Shown here: in pieces, positions 24,115-30,638 of the stretch
Layout: each line of letters opens with the position of its first letter
Position numbering within the stretch: position 1 is the stretch's first letter
NCBI GenBank assembly: GCA_017620395.1
Contig: JAFZQJ010000022.1
Coordinates: 136,977 to 186,920, forward strand
Reading direction: 5' to 3'
Origin: Clostridia bacterium
GTDB taxonomy: Bacteria > Bacillota > Clostridia > Oscillospirales > RGIG8002
Length of the DNA: 49,944 nt
The notes under the pieces: generated by a model
Databases searched by the model: none
What the model saw: the letters and a program-made list of their open reading frames with translations, nothing else
Told to the model about the DNA's origin: nothing
Position numbers and translations under genes: made by a program

Positions 24115-25140
24115 TTATTCCGCGGCGCGCTCCTTCTCTTCCGCGAATGCGGCGACGGCGGCTTCTATCTGCGAGTTGATGTCGTTCGCTTCCATACGGT
24201 AGGCCTGCTCGATACACTTGGCGACGGAGACGGCGTTGCTGCTGCCGTGCCCCTTGATGATGACCTTTTTCGTGCCGAGGATGACGCTTCCGCCGTAGTT
24301 ACGGTAGTCCATGAACTCTTTCTGTTCCTTGAACATCTTCTTCATAAACAGCGCGCCGACCTTGTTGCGCATACGGGAGGAGATGTCCTTCTTGATCTTT
24401 TTGAGCATCAGCAGCGCGGTGCCTTCGGCGCTCTTGACGAGCACGTTGCCGGAGAAGCCGTCGCAGACGACGAGATCGTAGTTGCCGGACATAAGGTCGC
24501 GGCTCTCCATATTGCCGACGAAGTTCAGCCCTTCGGCGGATTTCAGCATCTGGTAGGTCGTCCTGCGCAGCAGGTCGCCCTTCTCCTCCTCAACGCCGAC
24601 GTTGAGCAGCGCGACGCGCGGATTCTTGACGCCGAAGACGCTCTTCATGTAGATGCTTCCCATAACGGCGAACTGACAGAGGCGCGGCGCGGTGCATTCG
24701 ACGTTCGCTCCGCTGTCGCAGACGCCGACTATCCTGCCGTTCATGGTGGGCATTATCGGGCAGAAGGTCGGGCGGCTGACGCCCTTGAGACGTCCGACGC
24801 GCATGGTCGCGGCGGCTACGAGCGCTCCGGTGGAGCCTGTGCTGACCATACCGTCCGCTTCGCCGGCGCGGAGCATCTCTATCGCCTTCATCATCGAACT
24901 GTCGGGCCTGTGGCGGACGACGTCCGTCGGCTTGTCGTTGCAGTCGATAACGTCGGGCGCGTGGACGACGGAGCAGCGCTCGGAAAGGCCGATGCGCTTC
25001 ATTTCGTCTCTGATTATCGCCTCGTCCCCGGTGAGGACGACCTCGAGGTCGTCAAAGCTTTCGATCGCCATTTTGGCGCCGCCGACGGTCGCGGAAACGC
25101 CCTTGTCTCCGCCGAAGCAGTCAACGATTATTCTTATCAT
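24115..25140 (-). CDS. plsX: Phosphate acyltransferase PlsX
   Basis: 341 residues, the normal length. Characteristic stretches are IIVDCFGGDKG (DxxGGDxxP-type start), ADGMVSTGSTGALVAAA, GRIVGVCDSGANVECTA, RVALLNVGVEEEKG and VVCDGFSGNVLVKSAEG. PlsX interconverts acyl-ACP and acyl-phosphate at the inner face of the membrane; acyl-phosphate feeds PlsY for phosphatidic acid synthesis. Being third after fakA and fakB, it joins acyl-phosphate made from exogenous fatty acids to the phospholipid pathway. No fabD/fabG or acpP follows. Confidence 0.96.
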   Translation of the reverse strand: MIRIIVDCFGGDKGVSATVGGAKMAIESFDDLEVVLTGDEAIIRDEMKRIGLSERCSVVHAPDVIDCNDKPTDVVRHRPDSSMMKAIEMLRAGEADGMVSTGSTGALVAAATMRVGRLKGVSRPTFCPIMPTMNGRIVGVCDSGANVECTAPRLCQFAVMGSIYMKSVFGVKNPRVALLNVGVEEEKGDLLRRTTYQMLKSAEGLNFVGNMESRDLMSGNYDLVVCDGFSGNVLVKSAEGTALLMLKKIKKDISSRMRNKVGALFMKKMFKEQKEFMDYRNYGGSVILGTKKVIIKGHGSSNAVSVAKCIEQAYRMEANDINSQIEAAVAAFAEEKERAAE

Positions 25141-25170
25141 AAAAACCCTCCTTCGAGGTGAAAACGCGGC

Positions 25171-26055
25171 TCAGCGGCGCTTCGAGTGGAAGCAGAGCCC
25201 GACGGAGTCGGGGCCGCAGTGTGCGCCCGCGGTCGGATTGACCGGGAACTTGATTATTTCGAGGTCGGACCCGTACTTCTCGCGGACCATCTCCTCGACC
25301 TGCTCGACGATCTCGGGCGCATCGGTGTGAGCGATGATGATGCGGTGACCGGCGACGTCGTCGCCGAGCTCGTCGGCGTATCTGAGCAGCGCGTCAATGG
25401 CGTTCGCTCTGCCGCGCTCCTTGCCGATGCTGAGCATCTGCCCTTCCTCGTTGATGTGTATAAGCGGGCGTACTCCGAGCAGCGTTCCCATGGTGGCGGC
25501 GAGTCCTCCGACTCTGCCGCTGCGCTTGAAGAACTTTAGATTATCGGCGAAAAAGTATATTGTGAAGTGATCTCTCTCTTTATCGAGGTGCGCGATTATC
25601 TCGTCCGCGCTCTTGCCGGCCTTGTAAAGCTCGGCCGCTTCGACAGCGAGCGTGTAGCCCAGCGCCGTGATGGCCTTCGTGTCGTATTCGCGGAAAACTG
25701 CGTCGGGATACTTCTCCTTCAGCTCCGCGACGGCGGTGCGCATATTCGCGAACGTCTGGCTCATCGACTCGGAAAAGTGAACGTAGAGTATCTCGTCGCC
25801 CTGCGCGAAGAATGGCTCGAAATACTGCTTGTAGCGTTCGGCGTTCACCGAACTCGTGGTCGGGAGCTCCCCGCCCTGTACGGCGCGCTGACGCAGCATA
25901 TCGTAAAACTCTTTCGAATCGAATTCTTCGTAATCCTCATAAGGGCAGATCAGCTTGCCGTCGACGGTGTAAGGCATACTGATAAGCTCAAGGCCGTATT
26001 TCCTCGCGGTCTTGAGATCGACGTCGCAGTCGGTATCAACAAACAGTCTGAGCAT
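25171..26055 (-). CDS. fakB: DegV family fatty-acid-binding protein (FakB)
   Basis: 294 residues with the two-domain DegV plan: RLFVDTDCDVDLKTARKYGLELISMPYTVDG, then ELPTTSSVNAERYKQYFEPFF (conserved TTSS lipid-headgroup motif) and ILYVHFSESMSQTFANM. The rest is FFKRSGRVGGLAATMGTLLGVRPL and an IAHTDAPE near the C-terminus. FakB carries the fatty acid that FakA phosphorylates. Adjacency to a FakA-type gene (23 nt) and to plsX strongly supports this role. The ATG at 26055 has GGGAAGG upstream. Confidence 0.92.
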   Translation of the reverse strand: MLRLFVDTDCDVDLKTARKYGLELISMPYTVDGKLICPYEDYEEFDSKEFYDMLRQRAVQGGELPTTSSVNAERYKQYFEPFFAQGDEILYVHFSESMSQTFANMRTAVAELKEKYPDAVFREYDTKAITALGYTLAVEAAELYKAGKSADEIIAHLDKERDHFTIYFFADNLKFFKRSGRVGGLAATMGTLLGVRPLIHINEEGQMLSIGKERGRANAIDALLRYADELGDDVAGHRIIIAHTDAPEIVEQVEEMVREKYGSDLEIIKFPVNPTAGAHCGPDSVGLCFHSKRR

Positions 26056-26078
26056 TTTCGCAACCTTCCCTTTTCTTT

Positions 26079-27731
26079 TTACTCAAGGATAAGCACGAAG
26101 TCGTGTATCGGCTGGCCGCCGTCTATCATGATGACTTCCGTGCGCTTGTATCGCGCGGTAAGCGCCGCGTAGACGCTCTGCGCATCTTCTTCGCTCGTGT
26201 CGCGGCCGCATATGAGGAGCATAACGTCGCGGCTCGCGCTGTCGAGCTTTTCGGCGAGCCCGAGGAGTGCCTCGCACTTGTCGGGACTGTCGACGTAGAT
26301 CTTATCGTCGGCGAAGCCGATGTAGTCGTCCTTGCGGACGGTCACGCCGTCCATTTCGGCGTCGCGGCTCGCGCGGGAGACCATTCCGGTAACGACGCTG
26401 TCGATTATGCTCTCAACGTTTTCGAGTATGCTGTCGGTGTCGCCCGAGGTGGTGTCGAGCATCGAAAGCGAGGCGTAGCCCTCGCCTATCGTGCGGCTCG
26501 GAATGACGCGGACGTCTGCGTCCTTGTAAAGCTCCGCCGCCTGGCGCGCGGTCAGAATCACGTTGCCGTTATTCGGATACACGAGGATCGTGGACGCGTT
26601 GATCTCCTCGAAGGCTTCGATGAAGTCCTTCGCCGACGGGTTCATGCTCTGTCCGCCGTCGACGACGACGTCGGTGCCGAGCGAGGTGAACACCTGCTTT
26701 ATTCCGTCGCCGGAAGCTACGGCCACGATGCCGTATGCCTTCTTCGGCTTCGGCGCGGAAACGGTGAAGCGGTTCTGTATCGTCGCCTCGTGGTGCTGGA
26801 GCATCATATTCTCGATTTTAAGCGTCAGGAATTCGCCGTATTTCTGCCCGAAATCGAGTATCTCGCCCGGGGTCATGGTGTGTACGTGTACCTTCACGAT
26901 CGTGCCGTCGCGGAAGCAGACGACGGAATTGCCGAGCTCATTGAGCTTCGCGGTGAAGGCTTCGACGTCAAAGGCGTCGACGTCGCACTTGGACTTCTGC
27001 AGGCGGAGCAGGAACTCCGTGCAGTAGCCGAACTCGAGCTGCATATCGCTCGTGAACGTGTCTACGTCTATCTTCTTCGCTGCCGACGCCGCAGGAGCGG
27101 AAGGCGCGGCCGAAACGCCGCCTTCTCCGAAGAGCGCGTCGCGCATGCCTTCGACTATGTATACGAGGCCGGCTCCGCCGCTGTCGACGACGCCCGCTTC
27201 CTTCAGAACGTCGAGCAGGTCAGGCGTTCTGTCGAGCGACCGGCGCAGCTCTCCGGTGAAATCGTCAAAGTAGTCTTCAAGCGAGTTATCGGCGGAAACG
27301 CGTCCGCCGGCGTAGTTTGCGGCGTCCTTTATCACGGTGAGGATCGTGCCTTCGACCGGCACGGCGACCGCGCCGTAGGCCTCCTTTACGGCTGCCAGGA
27401 ACGCTTCGCTGACGCCGGCGACGTCGGCTTCGTCCTTGCCGTCGAAGCCCTTCGCCAGACCGGCAAATATGCGCGAAAGAATGACTCCCGAATTGCCGCG
27501 CGCGCCCATAAGCATACCGCGTGCCGCCTGCGAAGCAACGTCGCAGAGCCTGCCTTCGCCGACGGCGGAGGCTCCGGAGTCCACAGTCATATACATATTA
27601 TCCCCGGTATCCCCGTCGGGGATCGGGAAAACGTTAAGATCGTTTACAATCGTTCTGTTGGCGTACAGATTCGCGGCCCCGCTTTTGACCATTTCGGCAA
27701 AAAGCTGACCGGTCATACATACGGTGTTCAT
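26079..27731 (-). CDS. fakA: Fatty acid kinase catalytic subunit (FakA; DAK2 domain, YloV family)
   Basis: 550 residues, the standard FakA/YloV length. The N-terminal DhaL-like ATP domain shows NDLNVFPIPDGDTGDNM (the aspartates bind Mg-ATP) and GARGNSGVILSRIFAGLA. VVDSGGAGLVYIVEGM comes at about 190. The central domain has FGYCTEFLL and HVHTMTPGEIL, and the C-terminal EDD-like domain follows with VVDGGQSMNPS and YPNNGNVILTARQA. It phosphorylates FakB-bound fatty acids with ATP. It is the first gene of fakA-fakB-plsX; the promoter is at 27871-27899 with a palindrome at its start site. Confidence 0.94.
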   Translation of the reverse strand: MNTVCMTGQLFAEMVKSGAANLYANRTIVNDLNVFPIPDGDTGDNMYMTVDSGASAVGEGRLCDVASQAARGMLMGARGNSGVILSRIFAGLAKGFDGKDEADVAGVSEAFLAAVKEAYGAVAVPVEGTILTVIKDAANYAGGRVSADNSLEDYFDDFTGELRRSLDRTPDLLDVLKEAGVVDSGGAGLVYIVEGMRDALFGEGGVSAAPSAPAASAAKKIDVDTFTSDMQLEFGYCTEFLLRLQKSKCDVDAFDVEAFTAKLNELGNSVVCFRDGTIVKVHVHTMTPGEILDFGQKYGEFLTLKIENMMLQHHEATIQNRFTVSAPKPKKAYGIVAVASGDGIKQVFTSLGTDVVVDGGQSMNPSAKDFIEAFEEINASTILVYPNNGNVILTARQAAELYKDADVRVIPSRTIGEGYASLSMLDTTSGDTDSILENVESIIDSVVTGMVSRASRDAEMDGVTVRKDDYIGFADDKIYVDSPDKCEALLGLAEKLDSASRDVMLLICGRDTSEEDAQSVYAALTARYKRTEVIMIDGGQPIHDFVLILE

Positions 27732-27842
27732 TGAGATTACCTTCCTTTTCGGCGTAACGGCGCCGATAGTGATACGGAAACGCAGGACGCATCCGCGGAA
27801 CGCATATCCGCTCCCGCACGCAATCCGCGTATTATATCTTAC

Positions 27843-27860
27843 TTGTGATATATATCACAT
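27843..27860. promoter_or_regulatory. Palindromic operator candidate at the fakA start site
   Basis: TTGTGATATATATCACAT holds a perfect 16-bp palindrome (27844-27859) covering about +4 to +21 of the predicted fakA transcript. It fits the general Rex operator form TTGTGA-N6-TCACAA except for the last base, and also the CRP form TGTGA-N6-TCACA. Repression of fakA-fakB-plsX by a dimeric regulator is inferred; which one cannot be told from sequence. Confidence 0.5.
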
Positions 27861-27870
27861 TAACTTGTGC

Positions 27871-27899
27871 AGTATATCACTTTTTAATCAAAAAGTCAA
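27871..27899 (-). promoter_or_regulatory. sigma-A promoter of fakA-fakB-plsX
   Basis: On the minus strand TTGACT (27899-27894), 17 bp, TATACT (27876-27871). The leader to the ATG at 27731 is about 130 nt. A further TATAAT at 27836-27831, without a good -35, might mark a second start. Confidence 0.65.
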
Positions 27900-27950
27900 T
27901 AGCGCGGACCATTTTTGTTCCCCCATCGGTAGCCGTCCGCGGCCCTGCGG

Positions 27951-27982
27951 CATATAATACCGTGAAAGGAGTATATCCTTTC
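27951..27982 (+). promoter_or_regulatory. Possible sporulation-type -10 and leader hairpin before the DUF11-like gene
   Basis: CATATAATA (27951-27959) fits the CATAnnnTA form of sigma-K -10 boxes and also contains TATAAT, but I see no good -35 for either. A perfect hairpin GAAAGGA-GTATA-TCCTTTC (27964-27982) follows, upstream of the ribosome site at 27992. Confidence 0.3.
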
Positions 27983-28005
27983 AGAAACCATCGGGAGGAT
28001 GACAA

Positions 28006-28857
28006 ATGGCAACCACCTTTTATAATACCGCGACCTTGTCCTACAACGGCATTACGACGACCTCTAACACCGTTACCGGCGAGATCGCAGACAACCTCAC
28101 GGTCATGAAGACGGCGCTGACGGAGGGCTACGCCGCGGGGTCGGAAAAAACTTTCGTTATCAGCCTCGTCAACAGCGGAACGACTCCTCTTACCGGCCTC
28201 ACCGTAACCGACGACCTCGGCGCGTACACCTTCGAGACCGGAACCGTGACGCCGCTGACCTACGTTGAAGACTCGGCGCAATACTTCGTCGGCGGCGTTC
28301 CGCAGACGGAGCCCGCCGTCACGGCGGGGCCTCCCCTCGTATTTAACGGAATAGGCGTTCCGGCGGGCGGAGACTCTTCCATCATATATAAGGCGACGGT
28401 AAACGAGTACGCGCCTCTCGCCGCCGGCGCCTCGATAACGAACACGGTCACCGTCACCGGCAGCGGGCTCGCCGCTCCCGCGACCGCGAGCGAAACGATA
28501 ACCGCCGAAACCGAACCGCTGCTCGCGATCGCCAAAGCCGTCGACCCGGCGGTCGTCACCGCCGCCGGAACGCTGACCTATACCTTCACTATAACCAACG
28601 TCGGCAACACCGCCGCCGACGCAACGGATAACGTTACCGTGACCGACCTGTTCGATCCGGAGCTTTCCGCCGTCACGGCGTCGCTCGACGGAACGCCCCT
28701 CACGGCAGGCGCTGACTATTCCTATTCCGGCGGTACGTTCAGAACGACTCCCGGCGTCATAACCGTTCCAGCCGCGACCTACGCGCAGACGGCAGCCACC
28801 GGAGCGTGGAGCGTTACTCCCGGTTCCGCAGTTCTTACCGTCACCGGAACGGTTTAA
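28006..28857 (+). CDS. DUF11-like repeat protein, probable surface/spore-surface protein
   Basis: 283 residues, Thr/Ala/Val-rich and without Cys. After a start MATTFYNTATLSYNGITTTSNT come two DUF11-like beta-sandwich repeats: KTALTEGYAAGSEKTFVISLVNSGTTPLTGLTVTDDLG (about 35-75) and AIAKAVDPAVVTAAG followed by LTYTFTITNVGNTAADATDN (about 180-225). Such repeats build surface or appendage proteins. There is no signal peptide or sorting signal, so export by a Sec route is not supported; assembly on a spore coat is one option (inference). GGAGG 7 nt before the ATG supports the start. It is a single gene with a terminator. Confidence 0.78.
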   Translation: MATTFYNTATLSYNGITTTSNTVTGEIADNLTVMKTALTEGYAAGSEKTFVISLVNSGTTPLTGLTVTDDLGAYTFETGTVTPLTYVEDSAQYFVGGVPQTEPAVTAGPPLVFNGIGVPAGGDSSIIYKATVNEYAPLAAGASITNTVTVTGSGLAAPATASETITAETEPLLAIAKAVDPAVVTAAGTLTYTFTITNVGNTAADATDNVTVTDLFDPELSAVTASLDGTPLTAGADYSYSGGTFRTTPGVITVPAATYAQTAATGAWSVTPGSAVLTVTGTV

Positions 28858-28899
28858 CGAGCGAAACAGCACCCTTCTGACCTGAAAAAAATACCATTC

Positions 28900-28931
28900 A
28901 AGCCGTCTCTGCGGAGGCGGCTTTTTCCTTT
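28900..28931 (+). terminator. Terminator of the DUF11-like gene
   Basis: AAGCCGTCTC / GGAGGCGGCTT with a TGC loop and T-rich tail, 45 bp after the stop. Confidence 0.8.
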
Positions 28932-28975
28932 TTTGAGCACATCTGAAAAAAGCGCAAAATAATATTCAATTCTTC

Positions 28976-29004
28976 TTGACAACGTCGTTATTATTTGATA
29001 GAAT
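28976..29004 (+). promoter_or_regulatory. sigma-A promoter of the cohesin-dockerin gene
   Basis: Perfect TTGACA (28976-28981), 17 bp, TAGAAT (28999-29004), about 35 bp before the ATG at 29041. Confidence 0.75.
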
Positions 29005-29040
29005 AACATTAGTAATATAAGCAAAGGAGATAACAATACT

Positions 29041-30015
29041 ATGAAATCTGTTAAGAGAATCCTTTCCGCTGTCATCGCCTGCGTTATGCTTATGGCTGTC
29101 GCAGTTCCGTTCGCCGCGTTTGCCGAAGGCGCCGTTCAGGTTATGGGCGGCGGCGCCGAGACCGCTCCCGGCGGAGAAGCCGTTGTTCACATCAGTATCG
29201 ACGGCGCCAAGATCGGCGCGTTCCAGCTGACCGTCAGCTTTGACGCTTCCAAGCTCCAGTTCGTTAAGTGCGAAGCTTCCGAAGAGCTTGCCGGCATCGC
29301 AAACGACGGCGGCGCCGTTTACCTCGTCAACGACAACAACGCCGACAACGGTTCCATCATAATCGGCTGCGCCATTACCGAAGGCGCCGTCTTTACCGTC
29401 GCTCCTCTCGACATCACCTTCAAGGCCGCCGAAGTCGACGAGACCGCCCACGTTCCGGTCAACATCACCGTTGACAGACTCCGCACCGAGCTCGACGAAG
29501 CCCTCGAGAGCGAAGTTACGAACGGCGGCGTGACCATCAACGTCGTCCACATCGAATCCATCGAGTTTACCGACGAATCCAAAGAGCTCGAGATCGGCGA
29601 AGAGTACACCCCCGAATACACCGTCAATCCCGACGGCTACACCGACGAGTTCGCTCCCGTCTGGACCTCCGACAACGACGAGGTCGCTTCCGTCGATGAG
29701 AACGGTAAGATAACCGCTATCAGAGAAGGCACCGCGAACATCACGATTACCAACGGCGAGATTTCCGCTACCCTGCCGATCACCGTCAATGCCGCCGTTC
29801 CTCCGGTAATGAAGGGCGACATGGACAAGGACGGCGAAATCTCCGTCAACGACGCGCTGAAGGCGCTGCGTATCGCCGCGAAACTGGCTGTTGCCTCCGA
29901 AGAAGATATGCAGATCGGCGACGTCGACGGCGACGGCGATATCACCGTCAACGACGCGCTGAAGATTCTCCGCGTTGCCGCGAAGCTTGCCGACCAGTCC
30001 TCCCTCGAGGCGTAA
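29041..30015 (+). CDS. Secreted protein with cohesin-like, Ig-like (Big_2) and dockerin domains
   Basis: 324 residues. Signal peptide about 1-28 (cleavage near AAFAEG). Residues about 32-170 look like a cohesin: APGGEAVVHISIDG, IGAFQLTVSFDASKLQFVKC, then SIIIGCAIT and PLDITFKAA. Residues about 173-252 form a Big_2 domain (PVWTSDNDEVASVDENGKIT and IREGTANITIT). Residues about 255-320 are a type I dockerin: GDMDKDGEISVNDALKALRI and GDVDGDGDITVNDALKILRV. Carrying both module types, it could act as a small adaptor or scaffoldin; the LRR-dockerin protein (18407-19198) is a possible partner. Cohesin identity rests on fold-like pattern and is less sure than the dockerin. The gene has its own promoter and terminator. 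Confidence 0.85.
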   Translation: MKSVKRILSAVIACVMLMAVAVPFAAFAEGAVQVMGGGAETAPGGEAVVHISIDGAKIGAFQLTVSFDASKLQFVKCEASEELAGIANDGGAVYLVNDNNADNGSIIIGCAITEGAVFTVAPLDITFKAAEVDETAHVPVNITVDRLRTELDEALESEVTNGGVTINVVHIESIEFTDESKELEIGEEYTPEYTVNPDGYTDEFAPVWTSDNDEVASVDENGKITAIREGTANITITNGEISATLPITVNAAVPPVMKGDMDKDGEISVNDALKALRIAAKLAVASEEDMQIGDVDGDGDITVNDALKILRVAAKLADQSSLEA

Positions 30016-30054
30016 TCCTCTGACGGCAAGTCAATAACAGGAATATAAAAGCCG

Positions 30055-30088
30055 CTCCCCGTATAGACTATACGGGGAGTGATTTTTA
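30055..30088 (+). promoter_or_regulatory. Hairpin acting as terminator and masking the tspO ribosome site
   Basis: A perfect 11-bp stem (CTCCCCGTATA, loop GAC, TATACGGGGAG) followed by TGATTTTTA and then the tspO ATG. It is a good intrinsic terminator for the cohesin-dockerin gene. Its right arm also contains GGGGAG, the only ribosome site of tspO. Confidence 0.7.
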
Positions 30089-30562
30089 ATGTCTAAATTC
30101 AAAAAGGCGCTGCCGTTCATAATCTGTATCGCGATACCGCTTGCGCTCGGCGGGCTGTCCGCCCTGCTGACGATGAACGATATGAAGGCTTACGCAGATA
30201 TCGCGAAGCCGCCGCTTTCGCCGCCCGCGATAGTCTTCCCCATCGCGTGGTCGATACTCTACGTTATGATGGGGATCGCCTCTGCGCTGGTATGGAAGGG
30301 CTTCCGCGACGACGACCGGCAGAACGGACTGATATACTACGGTCTGCAGCTCGTGCTGAACTTCTTCTGGCCGCTCGTGTTCTTCAGCGCGAAGGAATAC
30401 TGGTTCGCGTTCGCGTGGCTGATTGCGCTGCTCGCGGCCGTCACAGCGACGGCGGTATTCTTCAGGCGCGTAAGCAAAGCGGCGTTTTGGCTGATAGTCC
30501 CGTATATCGCGTGGCTCGTCTTTGCGGCGTATCTGAACGTAGGCGTCGCCGTGCTGAACTGA
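30089..30562 (+). CDS. tspO: TspO/MBR family tryptophan-rich sensory protein
   Basis: 157 residues with five membrane segments, standard for the family. Diagnostic stretches are KPPLSPPAIVFPIAWSILY (the PPxWxFPxxWxxLY-type motif), YGLQLVLNFFWPLVFF (QLxLNxxW) and IVPYIAWLVFAAYLNVGV (PYxxWxxxAxxLN). TspO proteins bind porphyrins or other ligands in the membrane; the physiological role in Clostridia is unsettled. No own promoter is visible: the ATG sits 10 nt after a hairpin that contains its ribosome site. Confidence 0.93.
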   Translation: MSKFKKALPFIICIAIPLALGGLSALLTMNDMKAYADIAKPPLSPPAIVFPIAWSILYVMMGIASALVWKGFRDDDRQNGLIYYGLQLVLNFFWPLVFFSAKEYWFAFAWLIALLAAVTATAVFFRRVSKAAFWLIVPYIAWLVFAAYLNVGVAVLN

Positions 30563-30575
30563 TAACGCGCATACA

Positions 30576-30604
30576 AAAACGCACGCTCTTTGAGCGTGCG
30601 TTTT
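30576..30604. terminator. Bidirectional terminator between tspO and pnp
   Basis: A perfect 13-bp stem AAAACGCACGCTC / GAGCGTGCGTTTT with a TTT loop, serving both converging genes. Confidence 0.9.
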
Positions 30605-30638
30605 GATTATTAGCGTGCGTTTCAACTATTTAAGAAGC

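Noticed and set aside
26103..27734. 543-codon plus-strand open frame opposite fakA
   Set aside because: It is the mirror of a high-G+C gene; fakA on the minus strand has full family conservation and a ribosome site, while the plus-strand product has no recognisable motif.
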